Source: Nitrospiria bacterium
Lineage (GTDB): Bacteria; Nitrospirota; Nitrospiria; Nitrospirales; UBA8639
DNA length: 9,362 nt
Reading direction: 5' to 3'
Assembly: GCA_030430725.1 (NCBI GenBank)
Contig: JAUIKP010000096.1
Coordinates: forward strand, 1 to 9,362
Position 1 is the stretch's first letter. Every line of letters begins with the position of its first letter. The translations under genes and the position numbers were made by a program. This document shows positions 1-5,830 of the stretch, piece by piece. The notes beneath the pieces were generated by a model. It was not told where the DNA came from. It saw only the letters and a list, made by a program, of their open reading frames with translations, and did not search any database.

Positions 1-71
1 AAGGGATCCATGCAGAGTCGGATGTCCCATTGTTTGTTTGGTGATTGGCCACGTCGAGGAATGCTCAAATT

Positions 72-99
72 GTCTCGGCCTGTCAAAGACCGGCCAGAG
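72..99. other. GC-rich imperfect hairpin upstream of the first gene
   Basis: GGCC at 77-80 and GGCC at 92-95 pair, with inner GTC/GAC arms around an AAA loop and one T-C mismatch. Outer CTC/GAG arms extend the stem with a bulged A. No T-run follows on either strand, so it is not a typical intrinsic terminator. It could be the remains of an upstream gene's terminator or an operator. I see nothing else between 1 and 150. Confidence 0.25.
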
Positions 100-151
100 C
101 CCTTGCAGGCCTCCAAGGAAAGTATCTGCCCTGATAGGAAATCCTGGTAAC

Positions 152-160
152 AGGAGGAGG
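152..160 (+). promoter_or_regulatory. Strong Shine-Dalgarno for the DUF3309-like gene
   Basis: AGGAGGAGG lies 10 bases before the ATG at 171. It is one of the strongest ribosome sites in the window and is the main reason for accepting such a short gene. Confidence 0.7.
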
Positions 161-170
161 AACCCAATTT

Positions 171-323
171 ATGTCTACGATCGTCTTAGTCATACTCATT
201 CTTCTACTAGTCGGGGCCTTACCGGTCTGGCCGTACAGTTCATCGTGGGGCCCATACCCCAGTGGTGGGCTCGGGCTAGTGCTGGTGATCGTGCTGATTC
301 TGGCTTTGACAGGAAGACTGTAA
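171..323 (+). CDS. DUF3309-like small membrane protein (50 aa)
   Basis: This 50-residue protein reads MSTIVLVILILLLVGALPVW at its start, then a polar turn with WPYSSSWGPYPSGG, then a second hydrophobic stretch (about residues 34-47) and a short basic end GRL. Two hydrophobic helices joined by a WPYS...GxxPSGG loop match what I remember of the DUF3309 family, tiny inner-membrane proteins of unknown function in many Proteobacteria and Nitrospirota. The length is normal for that family. The start is set by a strong AGGAGGAGG site. The next gene begins 56 bases downstream on the same strand, so the two may be co-transcribed. No biochemical role is known to me. The main alternative is a toxin-like hydrophobic peptide, which the conserved loop argues against. 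Confidence 0.8.
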   Translation: MSTIVLVILILLLVGALPVWPYSSSWGPYPSGGLGLVLVIVLILALTGRL

Positions 324-379
324 GCCACCCTCCGCAATCAATTTTGTTCGTCATGTCATAGGAAAGACTGGAGTTTGTT

Positions 380-850
380 ATGTCCTTAAAACAAACCACA
401 TGGTTGACCATAGTACTCGGATCAGTGTTGATGGGTTCGATGGGAGGAATGCTATTGGCTTCTCCCAATTCCACTGACACGAAATTGCCGGCGAAAAATT
501 CAGGTAAGCCGATTTCAACTTCGGCCTTACATATTGTCAATGGGGAGGGCCAGGTTCGCGCCACGCTAAGTCTGTGGGACGGCGATCATCCGGCACTCAT
601 CATGGGAGATGAGCACTGTGACCGTCGAGCTTTTCTTGCGGTGTATGGAAAGGAGCGAACCGGACTCACGCTCTATGGGGAGGATTGTAAGCGGCGGGTA
701 GCATTGGAAGTGCAGGGCGATGATCTCCCTATGTTCGTGTTGCGAGATCACCTGGATACTCCGAGGGTTCAGGTCGTGTTAAATAAGGACGGGAGCCCAC
801 TGGTTCGGCTGTTTGATGGGAAGGGAAAAGCTCTGTGGGAAAAGCCCTAA
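380..850 (+). CDS. Membrane-anchored or exported protein with ~22-aa repeats, function unknown
   Basis: The 156-residue product has one N-terminal hydrophobic segment (about residues 9-27) that serves as a signal anchor or signal peptide, then a polar linker to about residue 50. Residues 54-153 are four to five degenerate units of about 22 residues. Each has the pattern R-hydrophobic-x-L, a short polar turn, P/G-x-hydrophobic-x-L, then an acidic/Gly turn and R again, for example around QVRATLSLWDGDHPALIMGD and PRVQVVLNKDGSPLVRLFDG. Such alternation suggests a repetitive beta structure. Two cysteines (C80 and C103) fall at equivalent positions in adjacent units and could form a disulfide if the domain is periplasmic. 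ATG at 380 is preceded by GGAG with a 6-base gap. I do not recognise a named family. Position between a membrane micro-protein and a c-type cytochrome fits an envelope location. Confidence 0.75.
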   Translation: MSLKQTTWLTIVLGSVLMGSMGGMLLASPNSTDTKLPAKNSGKPISTSALHIVNGEGQVRATLSLWDGDHPALIMGDEHCDRRAFLAVYGKERTGLTLYGEDCKRRVALEVQGDDLPMFVLRDHLDTPRVQVVLNKDGSPLVRLFDGKGKALWEKP

Positions 851-937
851 CCAATTGAGGAAACCATTTCTGACTATCTTTTTTCCGTGAAAGTGAAACC
901 GTCCTGTCACGCCGTAGGGCATGAAAGAGGGAGACGA

Positions 938-2530
938 ATGTTTACCGATTCCACATACATCACCACGACTTCGAGAATGAGACGAGTATTCTTCACAGGA
1001 ATATTATTGTTGATCGCCGGCAGCGGTGTGGGAATGGCATTTGCGGCGGATCAGGACACACCAACAAATCAGGACAAGTCCAAGAGCTGGAAAGCGGAGC
1101 CGGGCTCGAAAGAGTTGGTTCCGCCCATTGGTCCACCCGCTGTGGTAAAGGACTGGCACCGTGCCTATCCACAGTATCAACCCGTGGGAAAAGGCGACCT
1201 CGAGGAGGCTCCGGACGCGAAGCCGGGGACACCCAATCCTCCGGCTATTCATACATTTGGCGGCCGGACCCCTAGTTCGTTTGTCTTTGATCTGAGCCCC
1301 AAGGACCCGCTTGAGAAGGTCATTGAGCGGGAAAGCCAACAACGATCGAAGATTAAGACACAACAGCGACAATTGCTCGAGGAGCGGTATGATTTGTCTC
1401 CTCAATTTGTTGAAGGGATGACGATGACTCGTGGGAAGCCTGTCCCCAAAGGGCCCACCGCCCGATTACAGCAGGGTCTCACTTTTGAACAGCTGGGGCA
1501 AATGTCGCCGGAAGACATCAAAGCCAAAAATCTCTTTCCCTACCTGCCGTTACCGCATCCGCTTCATTCGACAGGCGGCATGGTGTTCCCCTCGATGATG
1601 ACAGACATTCATCCTGAGCGTGAACGGTTTGATGTGCTCCATGATGTGCCGGATCATTTTTTGCCGGAATTTCCCCCTCCTCTTTTTTTAACGACCAGGC
1701 CGGATTTAGGAGATGTCTCACAAGGTCAGGAAATCACCAACGAAAATTTTTACGCGTTGTTCGATGGCATCCTCTCGCCGGTGCAATTTGACGGAGTTCG
1801 ATTATTGGTCGAAAAGATCCCCCAACAGCAATTTAATGCGACGGACGATCGGAAAACCATTTCGCCTAGCCGCGGGGTTTCGTGTTTTGATTGCCATGTG
1901 AATGGGCATACCAATGGTGCCATTCATTTGAATCCGGATACCCGGCCTCAATTTTCAAGGTTTCGGATCGAAACGCCAACCTTACGTGGTGTCAATATTC
2001 AGAAGGTCTTCGGGTCCAAACGAGCCCTGGCGTCCGTTGAGGATTTTACTGAATTTGAAAACCGGTCTGCCTATTTCGATCATGATTTGGCAACCGCTGA
2101 AAAAAAAGGTCGTCGTGATTTGACCCGAACCGAAGTCATGAAAATGGCCCAATTCCAGAAACTCGTGGATTTTCCCCCTGCGCCGAAATTGGACCTCTTT
2201 GGCCGATTGGATCCTCAAAAAGCCAGCGAAGAGGAATTGCGCGGTGAAGCGCTATTTTTTGGTAAGGCCAAATGTGCGGCCTGTCATACGGCTCCGTATT
2301 TTACAGATAACCTGATGCATGACTTGCGGGTGGAACGATTTTATCATGGCCGTGCGGAGGGATCTATCAAAACGTTCCCCCTTCGGGGAATTAAAGATTC
2401 CCCACCCTATCTGCATGACGGTCGCCTCTTGACTCTCGAAGACACGGTGGAGTTTTTTGCCTTAGTCACCGGAGTGCCGTTAACGCAAGACGAAAAAGCT
2501 GCCCTTTCCGCGTACCTTCGGACGTTGTGA
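938..2530 (+). CDS. Di-haem cytochrome c peroxidase/MauG-family protein with long N-terminal extension
   Basis: From ATG 938 the product has 530 residues. A signal peptide occupies about residues 1-36 (MRRVFFTG... ending AFA before ADQD), so the protein is exported. Two CXXCH haem-c sites are visible: CFDCH at residues 316-320 and CAACH at 446-450. The spacing of 130 residues is near that of bacterial di-haem peroxidases. After the first haem comes ETPTLRGV, and after the second FPLRGIKDSPPYLHDG then LLTLEDTVEFF, matching the TPTLRxV and PYxHDGRxxTLEExV signatures of the CCP/MauG fold. The family reduces H2O2 or oxidises substrates in the periplasm. About 280 mature residues precede the first haem; classical CCPs have only about 50, and this part is rich in Pro, His and charged residues and is unrecognised. 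Genomes sometimes label such proteins 'cytochrome B6', which is misleading. The start was chosen for AGAGGGAG at 926-933; a GTG at 887 in frame lacks this. True peroxidase activity is not proven. Confidence 0.85.
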   Translation: MFTDSTYITTTSRMRRVFFTGILLLIAGSGVGMAFAADQDTPTNQDKSKSWKAEPGSKELVPPIGPPAVVKDWHRAYPQYQPVGKGDLEEAPDAKPGTPNPPAIHTFGGRTPSSFVFDLSPKDPLEKVIERESQQRSKIKTQQRQLLEERYDLSPQFVEGMTMTRGKPVPKGPTARLQQGLTFEQLGQMSPEDIKAKNLFPYLPLPHPLHSTGGMVFPSMMTDIHPERERFDVLHDVPDHFLPEFPPPLFLTTRPDLGDVSQGQEITNENFYALFDGILSPVQFDGVRLLVEKIPQQQFNATDDRKTISPSRGVSCFDCHVNGHTNGAIHLNPDTRPQFSRFRIETPTLRGVNIQKVFGSKRALASVEDFTEFENRSAYFDHDLATAEKKGRRDLTRTEVMKMAQFQKLVDFPPAPKLDLFGRLDPQKASEEELRGEALFFGKAKCAACHTAPYFTDNLMHDLRVERFYHGRAEGSIKTFPLRGIKDSPPYLHDGRLLTLEDTVEFFALVTGVPLTQDEKAALSAYLRTL

Positions 2531-2596
2531 AGTTAGGGTTTTCTCGTGAAGCGTTGATGAGCGTGGTGGCGGGTTCCCAGGAGCGGAGAAAGCACT

Positions 2597-2995
2597 ATGA
2601 ATAAACCTGCCCTTGCCGATATGGATTTGAGCGTGTCTTTATGTTGCCTGGGAGTCATGCTTGCTGGAGTGTTTTCGCTCGCTCAACCGGTCTTTGGAAA
2701 GAATGTTCAAAACACATCTTCCGAGGAAATCCACTCCAATGGCCATTCAAAACATCCGTCCACTGGAGATTCTCCTCTCATTGGGGGAGGTGTGCGGACG
2801 CCATCCGACATTGGAGCGTCAGGTACCGCCTCTTCCACTCCTCCGGTTCGAACCGAATCTCCCACGGACGAACCCCAGGTTCTTCCCGATGTCTCCCCTG
2901 TTCCCACGCATCCGTCGGTTCCGGAAAGGGCTCCGGTCAAGGAAAGTGCGCCGTTGGGACAACCCAACCATCTTCAAAAGACACCTGATCCATGA
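2597..2995 (+). CDS. Secreted Pro/Ser/Thr-rich low-complexity protein, unknown function
   Basis: The 132-residue product has a hydrophobic N-terminal segment (about residues 11-30, containing CCLGVMLAGVFSLAQ) that looks like a signal peptide with cleavage near residue 34. The rest, about residues 36-132, is disordered-looking and rich in Pro, Ser, Thr, Gly and Glu, with no domain I recognise. ATG at 2597 follows GGAG/GGAGAA-type purines at about 2580-2590. It starts 66 bases after the cytochrome stop, so it may belong to the same transcript. All three forward frames are open across most of this stretch, which weakens the ORF evidence. I chose this frame for its signal peptide and ribosome site. 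It might act as a periplasmic linker or surface protein, but nothing visible assigns a role. Confidence 0.55.
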   Translation: MNKPALADMDLSVSLCCLGVMLAGVFSLAQPVFGKNVQNTSSEEIHSNGHSKHPSTGDSPLIGGGVRTPSDIGASGTASSTPPVRTESPTDEPQVLPDVSPVPTHPSVPERAPVKESAPLGQPNHLQKTPDP

Positions 2996-3100
2996 AACAT
3001 TTTGTAGGAAGAAAACTTGTGGCTGAGAAACGATGGATGAGTGTGTCTTCGGTCGAAGTGCTTACCTTCTTGTATGGAGAAATGGGAATTCCCCCTTATT

Positions 3101-3715
3101 CTAATCTAATGTGGAATCGATCCATAATTGAATGCGGACATGTTTGGCTCCGGCTTCGTAGGCGTTTTCCACCGCATCCGCAATCTCTCCCCGATTTTCA
3201 ACTCTTCCGGAGAGCGTGACGCTTCCATTTTGAGCTTCAACACGAATGGGAACTGCATTCACAAAAGGGCTCCAATAGAGTTCGTCTTCAACCGCCTCTT
3301 TCAATTCCTGGTCCGTCATCGTTCTCCATGGATGGTCGGTTGGCCCGCTGATGCGGAGTTGATTGTTGACATTCGTGGCACCGGAATCATAAGCGATTTC
3401 AATGATTTCAATAATGGCATCGCTGTCTTCCACATATCCTGAGAGTGTCGTTTCGCCCTGTTTCACATGAACCCTGACTGCACCTTTCCCGTATGGACTG
3501 ACCGTTAAATGTCTTTGAATGCGGTAGGCTATCTCGTCGTCTGAATGCACATTCGTATTGTCGTCGGATAGCGGATCATTTGTTCCAGGAGAAATGGCTT
3601 CGTCAAATCCTACTGCCGGGACGGACAGAGTCTGGCCATTCGTCTGCACCACCATGACTGCAATGAGAAATGGGCAAATCATACCTATGAAAAATCGTTG
3701 GAATAGGGAATGCAT
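3101..3715 (-). CDS. Exported protein with two BON domains
   Basis: The 204-residue product has a signal peptide (MHSLFQRFFIGMICPFLIAV..., about residues 1-28) and an acidic linker, then two BON domains at about residues 59-122 and 134-199. Each domain has the expected order: an amphipathic helix (DDEIAYRIQRHL; DQELKEAVEDELYW), a beta strand with a V-x-V pattern, the signature GxxTLSGxV (GETTLSGYVED; GSVTLSGRVEN), a helix ending in AYxxGA, and a final strand (VNNQLRI; VRIQLWI). BON proteins such as OsmY bind phospholipid or peptidoglycan surfaces and help keep the envelope stable under stress; the exact role here is inferred. ATG at 3715 follows GGAGG with a 5-base gap; an in-frame GTG at 3721 overlaps that site and is unlikely. 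It stands alone, with a leader of about 150 bases carrying a copy of the 18-bp motif. Confidence 0.88.
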   Translation of the reverse strand: MHSLFQRFFIGMICPFLIAVMVVQTNGQTLSVPAVGFDEAISPGTNDPLSDDNTNVHSDDEIAYRIQRHLTVSPYGKGAVRVHVKQGETTLSGYVEDSDAIIEIIEIAYDSGATNVNNQLRISGPTDHPWRTMTDQELKEAVEDELYWSPFVNAVPIRVEAQNGSVTLSGRVENRGEIADAVENAYEAGAKHVRIQLWIDSTLD

Positions 3716-3866
3716 AAGCACCTCCAGTACCTTTCAAGGTTTTTTGCCATGTTGTGAGATGTGAAGGGAAGGGGGTTCATCCCATTCATTCCGGTAGGGG
3801 TCGGATATCGGTACGCAGATAGACAACTCTGCTCATATAAAACCTATCACAATGCGGGAGAAAGAA

Positions 3867-3884
3867 AACTGTGCGAAACCCTTG
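3867..3884 (-). promoter_or_regulatory. 18-bp motif copy A, upstream of BON gene
   Basis: On the - strand this reads CAAGGGTTTCGCACAGTT, matching the shared pattern CAAGGGTTTTGYCCAGTT at 16 of 18 positions. It lies 152 bases before the BON start and points toward it. Unlike copies B-D, no good -10 hexamer sits 21-22 bases after it; TGTGAT (15 bases after) and TATATG (27 bases after) are the nearest candidates. Confidence 0.4.
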
Positions 3885-3966
3885 ATACGGTTGATTCAAA
3901 ATCAGGGAGAATGGGGAAACAAGGGATCGTGAGGGAGACCCGTGTTCCCCGGCCGGGAAAAGAGTC

Positions 3967-3985
3967 CAGGGGAAATCGTTCCCTG
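3967..3985 (-). terminator. Possible weak terminator of the RHH-like gene
   Basis: CAGGG and CCCTG plus AA/TT arms pair around an ATCG loop with one bulged base (7 pairs). On the - strand the stem is followed by GACTCTTTT, a short T-rich stretch a few bases away. It lies about 100 bases past the stop of the RHH-like gene. The T-run is short and offset, so this is tentative. Confidence 0.25.
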
Positions 3986-4087
3986 AAGCGCGATCATTCC
4001 CTTACGAAAACCGGAAAACCTGAAATGTTCCTGCAGAGCCGGAGAGATGGACGACCGTATTCGCCAGCGATGTCTCCAATCATCGGA

Positions 4088-4573
4088 TTAATCAGCAGGT
4101 TTTTCTGTGGTTTCCTGGGTGGCATGAATAAGCTGAACAGCTTTTTCGGGATCAGATTCCGCCGCAAACGTTTCCGCGGCAGTTAGGAGCATTTCGGATT
4201 TGACCATTTGACGGTTCGAGTCCTGGTTTGTGTGAGATTTGAGGAGTTTGAGAATATGGGTGGCTTTTACCGCTTGATCAAGTTGATCGTCGTCAAGCAA
4301 CCGATGGATGTCCTGAAGAATTCGTGTGTCAATTTCCGTATGGGAGAGTTCCTTCTTCGTTTCAACGGAAGACGAGGTCTTTGTCGATTGGGAAATCCAG
4401 TGAATCGCCTCAGGAGAGAGCGTGCAACGATCATGGCGAATAGTTTTCATAAGAAAACGCAACACCATCCACGCATGAATCGTCAGATCTTCAACCCTTT
4501 TCATCCCAAGTGTGGATTGAAGGGCTGTTACCTCTTTGCTCATTTCATCGGATATGGTGAATTGGATATTCAT
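4088..4573 (-). CDS. Cytoplasmic protein with ribbon-helix-helix-like N-terminus
   Basis: The 161-residue product has no signal peptide or membrane segment. Residues 1-43 (MNIQFTISDEMSKEVTALQS followed by TLGMKRVEDLTIHAWMVLRF) have a short beta strand of alternating residues followed by two helices around a Gly turn, the layout of a MetJ/Arc ribbon-helix-helix DNA-binding fold. Residues 60-85 are polar and probably flexible. Residues 85-150 are predicted by eye to be helical and Ala/Leu-rich (DTRILQDIHRLLDDDQLDQA; KAVQLIHATQ), perhaps a TPR-like helical pair. A regulator role is plausible but the fold call is by pattern only. No good ribosome site precedes ATG 4573; the nearest AGGA is about 17 bases away. 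It is divergent from the SOD gene, sharing a 220-base intergenic region with two opposed copies of the 18-bp motif. Confidence 0.65.
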   Translation of the reverse strand: MNIQFTISDEMSKEVTALQSTLGMKRVEDLTIHAWMVLRFLMKTIRHDRCTLSPEAIHWISQSTKTSSSVETKKELSHTEIDTRILQDIHRLLDDDQLDQAVKATHILKLLKSHTNQDSNRQMVKSEMLLTAAETFAAESDPEKAVQLIHATQETTEKPAD

Positions 4574-4608
4574 GTATCAGCTGCCACGTTTCCTGTTCTT
4601 TCTCAATG

Positions 4609-4654
4609 AATCTACTTCAAGATCTAGCAGGAAAGCGACTGGGCAAAACCCTGG
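4609..4654 (-). promoter_or_regulatory. 18-bp motif copy B and -10 candidate, upstream of RHH-like gene
   Basis: The motif at 4637-4654 reads CCAGGGTTTTGCCCAGTC on the - strand, with an inverted GGG-N5-CCC core. After 22 bases comes TAGATT (4614-4609), a 4/6 match to TATAAT, which would give a leader of about 30 bases before ATG 4573. An A7 tract (T7 at 4664-4670 on the + strand) lies just upstream, as an UP-element might. The expected -35 position is poor, suggesting need for an activator. Confidence 0.4.
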
Positions 4655-4693
4655 GCTGAGCGCTTTTTTTGTTCAATTGTGAAATTGTCGGTT

Positions 4694-4738
4694 CAAGGGT
4701 TTTTACTAGTTACGCCTTTTCTCATTCCCTCATATATT
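4694..4738 (+). promoter_or_regulatory. 18-bp motif copy C and -10 candidate, upstream of SOD
   Basis: The motif at 4694-4711 reads CAAGGGTTTTTACTAGTT. Exactly 21 bases later is TATATT (4733-4738), a 5/6 match to TATAAT. The hexamer 17 bases before it is TTACGC, a poor -35 overlapping the motif's end. This looks like an activator-dependent sigma-70 promoter with a leader of about 60 bases before the SOD start. Copy B lies back-to-back on the other strand, 39 bases away. Confidence 0.45.
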
Positions 4739-4806
4739 GAGTGTGAACCGGATGATGCGAATCAAAATCTGGTGCAAAATAGTTTGGATTTATTGTGGGG
4801 GAATCT

Positions 4807-5427
4807 ATGCGCATGAAAACCAGCCAAGATTATCCGGTTAAAGATTTTAAGCTCAAGGGATTGAACGGTATTTCAGATAAGACGTTAGAGATGCATTTGA
4901 AGCTGTATGAAGGCTATGTGAAGGCTACCAATTCCCTCACCAGGCAAATCGGGGAGTTTTTGATTGATGGACAGGTGGATCAGGAGGAAATGCCGGCCTA
5001 TTCTGAGCTGACCCGTCGGTTGGGTTTCGAATATAATGGCATGGTTCTCCATGAATTATATTTTGGAAATATGACCTCCCAATCCTCCAAAGCACCCCAG
5101 GGTCAGGATTCCCTGATGAGGGCTCTTGAAGGCAGTTTTGGAAGTTTTGAGATCTGGAAAACCGACTTCTCGAGCGTCGGGAAAATGCGTGGGGTCGGCT
5201 GGGCTGTCTGCAATCTCAACCCGGAAAACGGCAGGCTCTCTAACCATTGGATCAGCCTTCATGAATTTGGCAATATAGCCGGGTTTCGTCCTGTATTAGT
5301 GATGGATGTTTGGGAGCATGCGTATTTGCTGGATTTTCCACCGTCGGAACGGGGCGAATATATTGAACGTTTCCTTTCCCATGTGAATTGGGATGTTGTA
5401 ACCAAACGTCTAGAGGGGCAATCATGA
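4807..5427 (+). CDS. Superoxide dismutase, Fe/Mn family (atypical subgroup)
   Basis: The 206-residue product converts superoxide to O2 and H2O2 and has no signal peptide, so it is probably cytoplasmic. The signature DVWEHAYLLD is intact. The four metal ligands can be placed as H30 (in LEMHLKLYEGYV), H82 (in NGMVLHELYF), D167 and H171 (in DVWEH). Around H30 the usual HxxxHH is replaced by HLKLYE with one residue fewer, so the normal gateway His is missing. The position of Gln69 of E. coli Fe-SOD is a Gly, as in Mn-SODs, and the later outer-sphere site looks like His (LHEFGN, H152). Metal choice therefore cannot be read directly. ATG 4807 follows GGGGGA at 4797-4802; ATG 4813 and GTG 4795 are in-frame alternatives. 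The stop overlaps the next ORF's ATG. Confidence 0.92.
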   Translation: MRMKTSQDYPVKDFKLKGLNGISDKTLEMHLKLYEGYVKATNSLTRQIGEFLIDGQVDQEEMPAYSELTRRLGFEYNGMVLHELYFGNMTSQSSKAPQGQDSLMRALEGSFGSFEIWKTDFSSVGKMRGVGWAVCNLNPENGRLSNHWISLHEFGNIAGFRPVLVMDVWEHAYLLDFPPSERGEYIERFLSHVNWDVVTKRLEGQS

Positions 5428-5627
5428 ACCATTCCTTTAATAATGGCCGGTATCTGCCAATTTTTGATTTTCGATGCCTCTCTCCAGCCCCGCAACCCAA
5501 CCCAAATCCTAACCCGGACCCTTTCCCTAATCCTGAACCGCTTCCGACGCCTCCTCCGGAGCCCCCCACTCCTCCTCCGACACGTCCACCTATACCCAAA
5601 ATTCCATCATTTCTCTTTTCTTCTTGA
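5424..5627 (+). CDS. Small proline-rich protein coupled to SOD (67 aa)
   Basis: ATG 5424 overlaps the SOD stop as ATGA and is preceded by GAGGGG inside the SOD gene with about 6 bases' gap, so translational coupling is likely. Residues 1-20 (MNHSFNNGRYLPIFDFRCLS) are mixed. Residues 21-61 are almost a pure Pro tract in two parts: PNPNPNPDPFPNPEPLP, then PPPEPPTPPPTRPPIP. The protein ends PSFLFSS. There is no signal peptide. Such a tract would form a polyproline helix, a spacer or a ligand for proline-binding domains; translating it would normally need EF-P at the PPP runs. I recognise no family. The reverse strand shows a matching Gly-rich open frame, which is a shadow of the biased composition. 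Low complexity means the ORF could be fortuitous, but the overlap and ribosome site favour a gene. Confidence 0.5.
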   Translation: MNHSFNNGRYLPIFDFRCLSPAPQPNPNPNPDPFPNPEPLPTPPPEPPTPPPTRPPIPKIPSFLFSS

Positions 5628-5800
5628 GATGGCCATTTCAAGGTGGCTTGCATTTGCTCATTCACAGGCGAACCAGGGCTGAGATGTCAAAGTTCTTTAA
5701 TACATTTTTAGGGTTGTGCGAAGGTGGAAGCAATTCGATGAATCATTGTAGACTTATTTACATAATTCTTTCATAATATTCCTCCTAGGTTTATCCATTT

Positions 5801-5810
5801 TAACCGGTTA
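5801..5810. promoter_or_regulatory. Perfect 10-bp palindrome before response regulator 1
   Basis: TAACCGGTTA ends 20 bases before ATG 5831, inside an AT-rich leader that also holds two CATAAT hexamers (5760-5765 and 5772-5777). A palindrome placed between the likely promoter and the start codon could be an operator, for instance for autoregulation. It occurs once in the intergenic regions that I scanned. Confidence 0.25.
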
Positions 5811-5830
5811 TATTTCATTCTTCTTTTGAC

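Larger units (their letters stand above)
3716..4087. other. Non-coding stretch between BON and RHH-like genes
   Basis: These 372 bases hold no convincing gene. A forward reading frame from GTG 3761 is open but its product is a basic, featureless sequence that runs antisense into the next gene. Visible structure: the 18-bp motif copy at 3867-3884, a near-palindrome TTCCCCGGCCGGGAA at 3945-3959, and a hairpin at 3967-3985. The stretch is therefore probably the leader and promoter of the BON gene plus the 3' end of the RHH-like gene's transcript. Confidence 0.6.

Noticed and set aside
38..361. Forward open frame of 107 codons
   Set aside because: It overlaps the DUF3309-like gene in another frame, lacks a ribosome site and has no domain features.
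2533..2550. TTAGGGTTTTCTCGTGAA as a further 18-bp motif copy upstream of 2597
   Set aside because: Only the first half matches, and no -10 hexamer sits at the expected distance.
2661..3026. Two more forward frames open across the Pro/Ser-rich gene
   Set aside because: They arise from biased codons. They lack signal peptides, ribosome sites or recognisable motifs; the frame from 2597 has the first two.
2992..3219. 75-codon forward frame starting with an ATGA overlap
   Set aside because: No ribosome site is present, the second half is antisense to the BON gene, and the product is unremarkable.
3734..3753. CAAGGTTTTTTGCCATGTT as a forward motif copy
   Set aside because: It needs an insertion to align and points at no supported gene.
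3761..4186. 141-codon forward frame
   Set aside because: The product is basic and featureless, and its end runs antisense into the RHH-like gene.
4208..4609. 133-codon forward frame
   Set aside because: It lies opposite the better-supported RHH-like gene and shows no family features.
5252..5665. Gly-rich reverse frame opposite SOD and the Pro-rich ORF
   Set aside because: The Gly repeats are the complement of Pro codons; it is a shadow.
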